From: Streptomyces tsukubensis
Lineage (GTDB): Bacteria; Actinomycetota; Actinomycetes; Streptomycetales; Streptomycetaceae
DNA: 64,000 nt
Assembly (NCBI RefSeq): GCF_009296025.1
Contig: NZ_CP045178.1
Span: 62,001-126,000 of the forward strand
Direction of reading: 5' to 3'
Shown here: one piece after another, positions 17,601 to 25,498 of the stretch
How the letters are laid out: the number at the start of each line of letters is the position of its first letter
Position numbering within the stretch: position 1 is the first letter of the stretch
Notes under the pieces: model-generated
Told to the model about the DNA's origin: nothing
The model's input: the letters and a program-made list of their open reading frames with translations, nothing else
The model's database searches: none
Made by a program: the position numbers and the translations under genes

Positions 17601-17708
17601 GACTGGCGGGAGAGCTGCCCGCCGGTCGACAGCGCCCTGCTGGACCTGTACCTCGACCGGCTGCGCGCCGACGGTCTCCTCGCGACGGGGCCTCGGGAGG
17701 CGGTATGA
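14628..17708 (+). CDS. A-T-R protein (carboxylic acid reductase / NRPS-like reductase)
   Basis: A 1026-residue three-domain enzyme. The adenylation domain (about 20-500) has LFTSGTTGRPKPV, NGYGPTEGG, YRSGDRARR and NGKID. A carrier domain (about 520-600) has DFFAVGGNSLL, with Ser558 for the phosphopantetheine arm. A C-terminal thioester reductase domain (about 645-1020) has VLLTGATGFVGAFLL and catalytic YPETKWVAE. The expected chemistry is activation of a carboxylic or amino acid, loading, and NADPH-dependent release as aldehyde or alcohol. No condensation domain is present, so it acts on one building block. The ATG at 14628 (GTGGAG upstream) is preferred over an in-frame GTG at 14601. It stands between two hairpins, so it is probably monocistronic. 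Substrate cannot be read with confidence. Confidence 0.9.
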   Translation: METNTSASSFPSLPSLTALLDLRTARAPQAPAVWDGGVCRTYGELDAVAGAVARSLIVRGVRAGDAVGVLGVRSWESTAAAAGVLRAGAVCVPVDAQYPAARSSEMLTDAGAGLAIVLTGYEDAIPEGRSPVEWLPFAEIAAPGSASAAGASPLPVGGGRTAEDAAYILFTSGTTGRPKPVSFPHRAITRLSRGGEPWCAGEGKRVLQTFGLSFDGSLFETWATLLNGGCLVVAERDVLLDADALGALLRTRSVTHAFMTTSLFHHAARSRPGIFGDLDMVLIGGESMDTGLTRAVLAAGGPRHLVNGYGPTEGGIMVTAQDVSEVAPGARAVSIGRPVAESTIHLLAPDGSLAGPGEEGEILIGGQGVALGYLGRNEETDHAFVTRSVDGRDVRLYRSGDRARRNGDGTLEFLGRVDRQVKIRGFRIELEAIEASLRAHPDVAEAAVVVRGNDGIGKGLSAYVTPADPARPVDPAQLRDHLASRFPAHALPAPLTPLDHFPLTDNGKIDYAVLRAGALGDGGRAVGGHEDPLAAIWARVLGLPASPTTDFFAVGGNSLLAAQAVTRTLAELDLPAEHFAPLLRHLLAERTLSAFGTAARALVTGTGKRLVDASTAAFQDGSEPDFEADARLAGPLPPVTAPAPEPTRPRHVLLTGATGFVGAFLLDRLLRDTRATVHCPVRAADRGQAEHRVHEALRGFGLPLPAPGRVHAYPAELGAPGLGMAPAELERLAGTVDLVVHNAAHVNFLYPYGELRDINIGAVRTLVELAGPRRVPLHYVSTTAILAGSGVGGVRHFDEHTPLSHPELISMGYPETKWVAERLLANAARAGLPVTVYRPYEITGDSATGAWNTSSAICAVFDAIARLGAAPDVPLPLDLVPVDHVADTIVGVATRQPHLGGVLHLTNPGPARLSDMVDRMRAAGHIVSDVSYEKWVDVLLDHVREHPTAPIAPFVPLFVTPVNQADFSVKEMYFDGVFPEIARTRTDEVWPDWRESCPPVDSALLDLYLDRLRADGLLATGPREAV

Positions 17709-17736
17709 CGGCCGCCTGACCGGTGGACAACGCATG

Positions 17737-17766
17737 GCCCGCCCGCACTCCACCGTGCGGGCGGGC
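17737..17766 (+). terminator. Terminator hairpin after the A-T-R gene
   Basis: A perfect 12-bp stem, GCCCGCCCGCAC and GTGCGGGCGGGC, around the 6-base loop TCCACC, 28 bases after the stop codon and followed by TCTTGT. Confidence 0.88.
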
Positions 17767-18250
17767 TCTTGTCGGTACGGGCGGGCGGGTCGGTGGGGAT
17801 ACTCGGGCGGGGGCGGGCCGAGGTCCGCGAAGTCTGTCGTGTCCCCGCTGCCTGTCCCCGCTGCCGCGGACCAGGCCGGGCCTCTCGTCGGGTTCCGGGG
17901 ACGGCGGCGGGTGTGGCTCCCGCCGTCCCCGGAGACCGGGCGTGCTGTCCGTCCAGGCGCGGGACGGCGTTCTCCGCACTCCTGGGTACGTCGGGATCGG
18001 CCCGGCCCTGCCGGTGCGACCACCAGGACCCACCAGTTTCTCCTGAGGTGGGTACGGTATCGGCCGGGGCGGAGCCGAGAACAGGGCAGCGCGGCACGCG
18101 GCGACGGCGAACCTCGGGGGTTCGCCTCGAAAGTTTGGTTTGATCGGTTCTCTCGCCCAAGCGAGTACGTGCTGAAGCATGCGTGTTGCAGCTGTGATGT
18201 CTGTCGTATCGGCGGGAAGGTCTGACCGTAACCTAACCGTGGAGGCCGAC
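17767..18250. other. Intergenic region upstream of the SpoIIE-type gene
   Basis: About 480 bases without a supportable gene. It contains a second inverted repeat (17895-17932) and should carry the promoter of the phosphatase gene, possibly in the less GC-rich 18120-18180 part; I could not identify boxes. Confidence 0.5.
17895..17932. repeat. 13-bp inverted repeat, possible second terminator
   Basis: CCGGGGACGGCGG and CCGCCGTCCCCGG face each other across 12 bases. It could be a backup terminator for the A-T-R gene or act in the leader of the next gene. No T tract. Confidence 0.5.
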
Positions 18251-19441
18251 GTGGCGCGTGATCGGATCGGACTGGCCGAGGTGCTGGCAGCGGCGGAGAA
18301 AGCCGCACCGGTGGACTCCCTCGACATCGTGGCGCGCAATCTGCGTGACCGGTTCGGCGCACGGTACGTGTCGCTCCTGTTCATCGATGTCGTCGGCCAA
18401 CGGGTGGTGCGGGTCAGCGAGCAGGCGGTCACCCGGGATGGCCGCCGCGCCGAACAGATTCCCCTCACAGGCAGCGTCTACGACGAGGTCCTGCGCGCCC
18501 AGAGGCTGGTGCGGACGCCGGACGGCGGACAGGGGCAGCGGGTGCTCGCCCCGGTGACCAACCGCGGCGACACCATCGGTGTCCTGGAGCTGTATCTCTC
18601 CCAGGTCACCGAGGACGTCCTCGATCAGATCGAAGAGGCCGCGCACGCGCTGGCGTACATCGTCGTCACCGACCGCAGGTTCACCGATCTCTACTATCGG
18701 GGCCAGCGCATCACCTCCGTGAGCCTGGCCTCGGAGATCCAGCGCCAGCTCCTGCCCTCGGCCCCTTCCTGCGAGGCGGACGAGTTCGCCCTGGCCTGCG
18801 CGCTGGCTCCGGCCAACAACATCGCGGGAGACACCTACGACTACACCCTCGACCGTGACACCCTGCACCTGTCCATCACCGATGCCATGGGCCACGACGT
18901 GAGCGCCTCCCTCGTGGCCACCCTCCTGGTCAACGCTTCCCGGGGTGCCCGCCGCGCAGGCGCCGACCTGGCCGACCAGGCCCGCCAGACCCATCAGGCC
19001 ATGCTCGACCACGGCCGGCAGACCCTCGCCACCGGCCAGCTCCTTCGCGTCGCCCTCGACGGCAGCAGCGCGCAGCTCGTCAACGCCGGCCACCCCTGGC
19101 CGCTGCGTCTGCGCGACGGCGAGGTCGAGGAGGTACGGCTGAGCGTGAACCTGCCCTTCGGTATCGCGGCTGCTGTCCCCCATCACGTACAGGATCTCGA
19201 CCTGCGTCCGGGGGACCGCCTCCTGCTCTACACCGACGGCGTGCAGGAGCGCCGGGCCGCGTCCGTCGACCTCCCGGGCCTCATCCTTGACACCGCCACC
19301 GAGCATCCCCGTGAGGTGGTGCGCACCCTGATCGCCGCGGTCACCGACGCCTGCGACAACCACCTTCAGGACGACGCCACGGTCCTCTGCCTGGACTGGC
19401 ACGGTCCCCGTTCCGGAGAGCGCGTCCCACTGGTCACGTGA
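18251..19441 (+). CDS. GAF-SpoIIE family protein phosphatase
   Basis: About 396 residues. An N-terminal GAF-like sensor domain (about 20-160, with [19 protein letters not shown] and [15 protein letters not shown]) precedes a PP2C-type SpoIIE domain with [42 protein letters not shown] and [12 protein letters not shown]. The Asp residues of GDTYD, DAMG and YTDG should bind the two metal ions. Such proteins dephosphorylate anti-anti-sigma factors in partner-switching circuits; no anti-sigma partner gene is adjacent. The GTG at 18251 has GGAGG five bases upstream; the frame is open further to starts at 18197 and 18179, which lack such a site. Confidence 0.85.
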   Translation: MARDRIGLAEVLAAAEKAAPVDSLDIVARNLRDRFGARYVSLLFIDVVGQRVVRVSEQAVTRDGRRAEQIPLTGSVYDEVLRAQRLVRTPDGGQGQRVLAPVTNRGDTIGVLELYLSQVTEDVLDQIEEAAHALAYIVVTDRRFTDLYYRGQRITSVSLASEIQRQLLPSAPSCEADEFALACALAPANNIAGDTYDYTLDRDTLHLSITDAMGHDVSASLVATLLVNASRGARRAGADLADQARQTHQAMLDHGRQTLATGQLLRVALDGSSAQLVNAGHPWPLRLRDGEVEEVRLSVNLPFGIAAAVPHHVQDLDLRPGDRLLLYTDGVQERRAASVDLPGLILDTATEHPREVVRTLIAAVTDACDNHLQDDATVLCLDWHGPRSGERVPLVT

Positions 19442-19596
19442 GCCCGCGGCGCGCGTCCCGCTCCGGGCCCGCGGCGCGAGTCCGCCCGGTGCCGTACGGC
19501 TCCCGCGGTGGCACGCTTGACACCGGGCCCGGCCGGGCAGAGTACGACGACGTGGCTCCTTCAGGGGTCGCGGTCTCCGCCCGCCAGGAGGTACGC

Positions 19597-20998
19597 GTGG
19601 ACATGGCCGGTGAATACGCGTCAGGACCGCGTCGGCCTGCCGATCCGCTCGGTATGGCACCCGACGAGATGCGCCGGCTCGGTCATCTCGTGGTGGACCT
19701 GGTCATCGACCACTTCGAGACGAGAGCGGACCGCCCCGCGATACAGCAGGAGACGCCGGAGGAGCTGTGGAAGGCGCTGGGCGGTCCCGTGCCCCGGGCC
19801 CCCGGTGATCCCGAACAGGCGATCAGGACCCTGGTGGAGTCGGCACTCCCCCATATGCAGCACGGTGATCATCCGCGCTACTTCGCCCGGGTGCCGAGTC
19901 CTTCGTCCTTCGCTGCCGTACTCGGCGAGTGGCTGGGCACCGGGCACAACGTGATCGCGACCTCGTGGGCCGGCGCGTCGGGGCCCACCACAGTGGAACT
20001 CGTCGTCATCGAATGGCTCCGCGTACTTCTCGGCATGCCCGAAGGCACCGAGGGCGTGCTCGTCAGCGGCGGATCGCTGGCCAACCTCACGGCCTTCGCC
20101 GCGGCCAGGGCGGAACTCGGTGACGGGGTCGCCTATCTGACGGACCAGACCCATTCCTCCCTGCCGCGGGATCTCCGTGCCCTGGGTTTTCCGCCCTCCC
20201 ATATCCGCGTGCTCGACAGCGATGTGACGCTGCGGATGCCGGTCGGCGAGCTGGCGGAGGCCGTGGCGGCCGACCGTGCGGCGGGCCTGCGCCCTCTGAT
20301 GGTTCTCGCGACCGCGGGCAGCACCAACACCGGGAGCGTCGATCCGCTGCCGGAGATCGCCGACCTCTGCGTCACCGAGAACATGTGGTTCCATGTCGAC
20401 GGCGCCTACGGGGCGCCGGCAGCCCTGTGCGACAGCGGCAGGAGCGCGCTCCGGGGCATCGAGCGCGCGGACTCCCTCGTCGTCGACCCGCACAAGTGGC
20501 TGTTCCAGCCGTACGACGTGGGCTGTGTGCTGGTCCGGCGGCCCGGGGCGCTGGAGAGAGCGTTCTCCATCGACGCCGAATATCTCAAGGACACCGCGGC
20601 AGCCCGGGGCGAGGTCAACCTCCGTGACCGGTCACTGGAGCTCAGCCGCCGGTCGCGCGCGCTCAAACTGTGGCTGACCTTCACCGTCCACGGCGCCGAC
20701 CGGATCCGCTCCGCGGTCTCCCGCGGTATCCAGCTGGCCGAATTCGCGGAGGAGCGGCTGCACGCGGATCCCGTGTGGGAGGTGGTCACGCCCGCCCGGC
20801 TGGGAGTGGTCACCTTCGCCCTCAGCGGCTCGGGGGACGGCGCCCACGCGGCCCGCGCCGCCGCGCTGGCCGCCGACGGATACGCGGCCGTCACGTCCAC
20901 CACGGTGCGGGGGCCGCGGCGTCCTCCGTCTGTGCACCATCAACCCCACCACCACAGAGGACGACATCGTCCAGACCCTCGCCAGGCTCGCCGGGTAG
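19597..20998 (+). pseudogene. PLP-dependent group II decarboxylase, frameshifted near the C-terminus
   Basis: An aromatic-L-amino-acid/glutamate decarboxylase-type protein. It contains the PLP ring-stacking region SGGSLANLTAFAAAR, VDGAYGAPAALC (cofactor aspartate) and DPHKWLFQPYD with the Schiff-base lysine. The frame is intact to about residue 437, where the run of five G at 20909-20913 breaks it. Removing one G restores [19 protein letters not shown] and then [10 protein letters not shown] with a stop at 20998, exactly the normal family end. As sequenced, translation instead continues into a basic low-complexity tail to 21378. The GTG start has AGGAGG five bases upstream. Either a sequencing error or a real late mutation; the catalytic core is intact. 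Confidence 0.85.
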
Positions 20999-21023
20999 CG
21001 GCCGGGCCGGGCCGTGGCCGAAA

Positions 21024-21070
21024 GCGAGGGCGAGGGCGAGGGCGAGGGCGAGGCCGAGGCCGAGCCGAGG
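21024..21070. repeat. Hexanucleotide GCGAGG repeat
   Basis: Five perfect GCGAGG units and further variant units (CCGAGG and similar) after the decarboxylase stop codon. It lies in the short convergent gap before the PPOX gene; no role is apparent. Confidence 0.8.
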
Positions 21071-21271
21071 ACCGTGTGGCCCCGACGGTGACCGTCCGGT
21101 ACACCAAAGCATCCGGCCCAAAAACTCGACGGGCGTCAGCGGGCGTCCGGGCATGGAGCCGCTACGGGGCTGGGAACACGGTGGTTCACCGGCGTGGTGC
21201 TCGAAGCGCCGGACGGACGAGCCGCGCACACCACACGGACGACGGACGCAGGACACGGACCGTCAAGCGGT

Positions 21272-21716
21272 TCAGGCAGCCGCGACGGGCCCACCGGGCC
21301 GGAATCGCTCCACTCCGACGATGTGCCGCACCTTGGTGGGGCGCACGATCACCGCGACCCTCCGCTCCCCCGGCATGATCCACTCGAAGCGGTCGCTGCC
21401 CAGGTACTTCCGGGCCAGCCTGTCCATCCGCTCGTGTGCCTCCGCGCCCTCGATGAAACGGGCCACCTCCCCGCTGATCTGTACCCGGTCGAAGGGATCA
21501 GCGGCGTCCGCGTGCGAGAGGTAGACACGGGGGTCGTGGCGCAGGTTCTCCTCCTTCACCCCCCACCGAGGTGTTGAACGTCAGCTCCGTCTCTCCTTCC
21601 AGCTCCACCCACATCGGGCTGACCTGTGGCGCTCCGTCGGCGAACACCGTGCCGACGTACCAGATATGAGGGGCCGACAACCGGGCACGGACAGCTTCAT
21701 CGAAGATCGGAGTCAT
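21272..21716 (-). pseudogene. PPOX-fold, F420-dependent oxidoreductase-like protein, frameshifted
   Basis: Two minus-strand frames together give one normal 147-residue protein of the pyridoxamine-phosphate-oxidase-fold group. The first half is MTPIFDEAVRARLSAPHIWY and VFADGAPQVSPMWVELEG...LTFNTSVG. The second half is KEENLRHDPRVYLS...VQISGEVARFIEG with the C-terminal VRPTKVRHIVGVERF. They are split at a run of six C at 21559-21564; five would restore the frame. These proteins typically reduce small substrates with F420 or flavin. No good ribosome binding site is seen before the ATG at 21716. Error or true inactivation cannot be told apart here. Confidence 0.8.
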
Positions 21717-21977
21717 CACAAAAGGGTACCAACCATGACCGGTGGGACGGCTCCGCTCGTGATACGAAGCGACAAGGGTCAGGCGACACGGAGCGGCCAT
21801 ATGGACACCGTTCCGGCAGGCGTCGCCTTCCGCACACCGGCCGTGACAGCGCTGCCTTCCGCACGACGGGCCGTCAAAACGTCGCCTGCCACGACAGGCC
21901 GTGAAAGCGCCGCCTGCCACGGCGAACCCGGCTGCGGAGACCAGGCCGCCCGGAGCGGCGCCGGCGCCGGGGTCACG

Positions 21978-22304
21978 TCAGGCAGACCGGGGCTGCGCGG
22001 TGATACGGAAGGTACTCCCATTCGTCGGGCCGAGCTTCGCCGTCAGACCGATCCGCCGGTCGGTGACCTCGACGGAGACCTCGACCCCGGCTTCACCCAG
22101 CCGCGCCGCACGCCGGCCTCGGTAGCGGAAGTAGACGCGGATCCGGTGCGCACCCCTCGACATCGGGATCTCCCTGGTACCCCACCGCCCTTCGTACTCC
22201 TTACCGTCGACCTCCACAACCGGTCGGGTGAAGAGGTAATGGAAGGGAGCGGCGAAGGCGGAGGGCTTGACACGCACGACGGCAACTGCCCCATTTTCAC
22301 TCAT
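21978..22304 (-). CDS. Hypothetical protein, predicted beta-rich, 108 aa
   Basis: A 108-residue protein I cannot assign to a named family. It has regular alternating strands (VAVVRVKPSAFAAPFHYLF, EVDGKEYEGRWGTREIPM, HRIRVYFRYRGRR and VEVSVEVTDRRIG) and resembles small beta-sandwich proteins that decorate a longer chain in other bacteria. No signal peptide or cysteine. It is divergent from the XRE regulator gene, with the two start codons 95 bases apart and a shared inverted repeat beside this start codon, suggesting joint control. The codon pattern is strongly Streptomyces-like, which supports a real gene. Confidence 0.7.
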   Translation of the reverse strand: MSENGAVAVVRVKPSAFAAPFHYLFTRPVVEVDGKEYEGRWGTREIPMSRGAHRIRVYFRYRGRRAARLGEAGVEVSVEVTDRRIGLTAKLGPTNGSTFRITAQPRSA

Positions 22305-22320
22305 AAGTTGACCATAACTT
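22305..22320. promoter_or_regulatory. Inverted repeat AAGTT-N6-AACTT in the divergent promoter
   Basis: AAGTT and AACTT face each other across GACCAT, directly before the start codon of the hypothetical gene and about 80 bases before the XRE gene, in a locally AT-rich stretch. A plausible operator for the XRE protein, inferred from position only. Confidence 0.35.
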
Positions 22321-22398
22321 GCCTGTATGCACCATCCACGATCCCCGAGCATATGGGCGGGTACGGGGGACCGGCGCGGCCTCCAGGAGCATACGATC

Positions 22399-22986
22399 AT
22401 GCGTATGACGCAAAACGATGGTGAACTGGACAGTCTGGTACGCAAACGCATCCGTGCCCTGCGGCTGGCGCAGGGCTGGTCCCTGGAAGAGCTGGCCACC
22501 CGCGCCCGGATCAGCCAGTCCTCCCTCAGCCGGATCGAGAACGGTCAGCGCCGCCTGGCTCTGGACCAGCTCGTCGCCCTGGCGCGTGCCCTGGACACCT
22601 CCACGGACCAGCTGGTCGAGACCGCCAGCGACGATGTGGTCTCCAGCCCCATGATCGATGCGGCGCACGGACTGATGCGCTGGCCCATCAGAGCCGACCC
22701 CGGCATGACTGTCGTACGCCAGCGCATGACCGATCCACCCCCGGACAGCCCCTCGCGCATGCGCGCCCACCCGGGCCGTGAATGGCTCGTGGTCCTCTCG
22801 GGTACGGCCGTCCTGCTGCTCGGCAACCGCCGCTACCGCGTGGAGACCAACCAGGCCGCGGAGTTCCCCACCATGCTGCCGCACGCGATCGGCGCGGAGG
22901 GCGGCCCGTGCGAGATCCTGGGCATCTTCGACCGCGACGCCAGACGCGGCCACCAACGTGACAGGTCCACTCCTGGAGAGCAGTGA
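22399..22986 (+). CDS. XRE-family regulator with cupin domain
   Basis: A 195-residue regulator. The N-terminal helix-turn-helix is canonical (VRKRIRALRLAQGWSLEELA, then ARISQSSLSRIENGQRRLAL), followed by a C-terminal cupin-like beta barrel with HPGREWLVVLSGTAVLLLGN and LPHAIGAEGGP. The HTH-cupin arrangement is common among regulators that respond to small metabolites and repress neighbouring genes. The ATG at 22399 has CAGGAG nine bases upstream; a second ATG follows two codons later. It is divergent from the hypothetical gene and 137 bases before the methyltransferase gene, its two likely targets. Confidence 0.88.
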   Translation: MRMTQNDGELDSLVRKRIRALRLAQGWSLEELATRARISQSSLSRIENGQRRLALDQLVALARALDTSTDQLVETASDDVVSSPMIDAAHGLMRWPIRADPGMTVVRQRMTDPPPDSPSRMRAHPGREWLVVLSGTAVLLLGNRRYRVETNQAAEFPTMLPHAIGAEGGPCEILGIFDRDARRGHQRDRSTPGEQ

Positions 22987-23123
22987 CCGCCACCGTGACG
23001 ACGAGGCCACGCTCGATCCGGTCTCCATCGGATTCATGCGTGTTCGGCAGTCGCGAGGGGTATCTCCTTGCCTTATCGGCAAAGAGGCACGCGCGCAGCG
23101 CATGATCCACTTACCTTGGCACC

Positions 23124-24005
23124 ATGAACCAAGCAGCGCACGGCCACGCGGCACACCACTCCCACCAGCACGGACGCGGTGGCCCCGGACACATGGGCGA
23201 CTCCGGTGACCAGGCGGAGATGCTGGATCTGGACGCCGACGTCCTCGCCGAACACATCGCGTCCATCACCAGGTGGCTGCCCCTCGAAGTGAGCCCTCGC
23301 CGGCTCGTGGACCTGGGTTGCGGGACAGGAGCGGGGACTTTCGCCCTGCTCGCGCGCTTCCCCGAGGCGCACGTCACCGCGGTCGACACCTCGGCCGAAC
23401 ACCTGCGGCGCCTGCGGGAGAAGGCCTGCGCCCAGGGCCTCGCCGATCGTGTCCGCACCGTCCAGGCCGACCTCGACACCACGTGGCCCGAGCTGGGCAT
23501 ACCCGACCTCGTGTGGGCGTCGGCCTCCATGCACCACATGGCCGACCCCGACCGGACCCTGCGCCAGATCCACGACACCCTCGCCCCCGGCGGACTGCTG
23601 GCCGTCGTCGAACTCGCGGGCTTTCCGCGCTTCCTGCCCGCGGACGCGCCGGTGGAACGGCCGGGCCTGGAGGAACGCTGCCACGCCGCCAGCGACCGCT
23701 ACCACACAGAACACGTGCCCCACCGCGGTGCGGACTGGGGACCCAAGCTGACCGCCGCAGGGTTCGCCGTCGAGGGCGAACGCACCCTCGTCGTGAACAT
23801 CGAGGGCTCCCGCTCCCCGGCGATCGGCCGCTATGCCCTCGGCAGCCTGCGGCGCATGCGCGACACGGCCGCCGACGCCCTCTGCGCCGAGGACCTCGCC
23901 GCACTGGACCGGCTGCTCGACACCGACAGTGCGCACAGCGTCCTGCGCCGCACCGACCTCACGGTGCGTACCGAGCGCTCCGTGTGGGCCGCGCGTCGCG
24001 CCTGA
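23124..24005 (+). CDS. Class I SAM-dependent methyltransferase
   Basis: A 293-residue methyltransferase. The SAM-binding motif I is VDLGCGTGAGTFALL, motif II includes VTAVDTSAEHLRRL, and a later block DLVWASASMHHMADP matches the small-molecule methyltransferase group (type 11/25). The first 25 residues are His/Gly-rich (HGHAAHHSHQHGRGGPGH), which could bind metal ions and is unusual. There is no clear ribosome binding site before the ATG, so a leaderless message is possible. It follows the XRE regulator gene in the same direction. Substrate unknown. Confidence 0.85.
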   Translation: MNQAAHGHAAHHSHQHGRGGPGHMGDSGDQAEMLDLDADVLAEHIASITRWLPLEVSPRRLVDLGCGTGAGTFALLARFPEAHVTAVDTSAEHLRRLREKACAQGLADRVRTVQADLDTTWPELGIPDLVWASASMHHMADPDRTLRQIHDTLAPGGLLAVVELAGFPRFLPADAPVERPGLEERCHAASDRYHTEHVPHRGADWGPKLTAAGFAVEGERTLVVNIEGSRSPAIGRYALGSLRRMRDTAADALCAEDLAALDRLLDTDSAHSVLRRTDLTVRTERSVWAARRA

Positions 24006-25198
24006 CGTGCCCCTGACCGCGCGATGCGGCGGCGTCCGGCTCCGCACGGCTCGAAGAGCGAGCACCCCCATCGCGTCGTCCGCCAGACCGTGCTCCACTT
24101 CAACGCCCCCGGCGACCACACGACCCCCTGAGACCACACGGCTCCCGGACGCCTTCGTCGAACCCGCCCCATCACTCCCGACGGCTCGTCGGCCGTCGGG
24201 GATCGCGCGCGCACCATGGTGAGTACGATCCACACGCCGGGGTGGGCTGGGATCAATAGCGCGGGCAGGCGGCGCCGGGACGGATCAGCACGGTTTCTGA
24301 CGGAGGGGGCCCGCAGTGGTCAGTGTGCCCGCTCGGGAGACGTTCTCGATGCTGGATTGGACGAGCTCGGGCCCGTAGGGAATCCTCCATCCCCGTCAAG
24401 CGCACGCCACGCCAAAATCAGACTCCCCCCACACGCACAGAAGAGCCCCGCCGGCCACAGACCGATCCGCTTGAGCGTGGGCATGGGTATGGGCATGGGG
24501 TGCGAGTGCGGGCGTCGAGAAGGCGTGGCCCTCTCCACGGAAGGCAGTGTCGGACCGCGGCCCATCGGCCGCCGTCCGTGGTCGTGGCATCCAGCACCGC
24601 TCAGTGCGTCGCCGCTCGTCAGCGGCGATGGAACCGAGGGCTCCCGACTCCCGGTTCCCGGCGAACAGTCGCCGGGCCCCGCGGAGCGGGTCGTCGACGA
24701 CGGGCAGCCCGCCATCGTCCGACGCGATGAGAACGACTGCCTCGCCGAGGTCGCGCGGTGCCTCCAGGCCGACGTCCACGGGCCATCGGGCAGCCCGGAT
24801 TATCTGCCTGACAGGAGGCCGGATTTCGATGTCTCGATCGAGGACGGCGGAGCGCGAAACAGTGATCGGTGCACGCCATCCCGTGCACCTTGCATCGGGA
24901 TTGCTCCTGCCGTCGTCCCGTCGGGCACGGGAACACGTACTGCCAGGTCTGGCAGTTGTCTCCGGCGCGCCCGATGTCAGCGAGCGCACACGGCTGTTAA
25001 CCAAACGTGAACGCATGTGTTGACACCCCATGGACAGCAATGCCACAGTCCCAACCTGAGTAGGCCACCACCCCAACTCGGTTGCCCACCCACCCCGTTC
25101 ACTGCCCAGGTGTTTCTTCGCTCGATACCCCACCGCCCCTCGGCGAGCAGCGACGGCTCCGGATCCCACAGACTTCGGAGCAGACGCACGGCCCACTT
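24006..25198. other. 1.2-kb stretch without a convincing gene
   Basis: Open frames exist on both strands but none has a ribosome binding site with sustained protein-like composition. A minus-strand segment around 24,650-24,830 (reading DIEIRPPVRQIIRAARWPVD and LGEAVVLIASDDGGLPVVDD) is protein-like and may be what remains of a decayed gene that I cannot identify. A short frame at about 24317-24379 has a good upstream GGAGGGGG but stops after 20 codons. From 24,990 the sequence becomes less GC-rich and leads into the cellulase promoter. Confidence 0.45.
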
Positions 25199-25212
25199 TG
25201 GGAGCGCTCCCA
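25199..25212. promoter_or_regulatory. CebR-type operator of the GH6 cellulase gene
   Basis: The exact 14-bp palindrome TGGGAGCGCTCCCA, which is the established CebR box that controls cellulase and cello-oligosaccharide genes in Streptomyces. It lies 287 bases before the cellulase start codon and 16 bases before a short leader frame. The cellulase should be repressed by CebR and induced by cello-oligosaccharides. Confidence 0.93.
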
Positions 25213-25227
25213 CACAGAGGAGAGATC

Positions 25228-25275
25228 ATGCGATCCACCGGCACGTCACCCCCGCCCCCCGGGCGTTTCTCGTAA
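25228..25275 (+). CDS. Possible 15-residue leader peptide upstream of the cellulase
   Basis: ATG with AGAGGAG at good spacing starts MRSTGTSPPPPGRFS and stops at TAA, just after the CebR box and inside the likely 5' leader of the GH6 gene. Four prolines in a row (PPPP) would stall ribosomes, which is a known basis of leader-peptide control. There is no comparative evidence; it may be chance. Confidence 0.35.
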   Translation: MRSTGTSPPPPGRFS

Positions 25276-25498
25276 CCCGTCGCAGCTCGCGCCATCTATC
25301 CATGTGTCATGCACCGAACAACTCGACGCCTCGGTGACGGCACTCCCCGGAAGTTCCCGGTCCACGTCCTGCCCCCGCCCCGACCCGCGGCCTGCCGCGC
25401 GGTGGAGCACCACTCCCCCATCGAGACCAGCCGCACACCGGACCGGCCGCGGGCCGGACCCGGTCCAGTAGATCCCGACCAAGTGGAGGAAGATCCCC

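Noticed and set aside
14649..18362. A 1237-codon minus-strand open frame over the A-T-R gene
   Set aside because: Shadow frame. The plus strand shows every adenylation, carrier and reductase motif.
24396..25295. A 299-codon minus-strand frame in the 24-25 kb gap
   Set aside because: Only a short middle part looks protein-like; the ends are Gly/Arg/His low complexity, there is no ribosome binding site, and it covers the CebR box.
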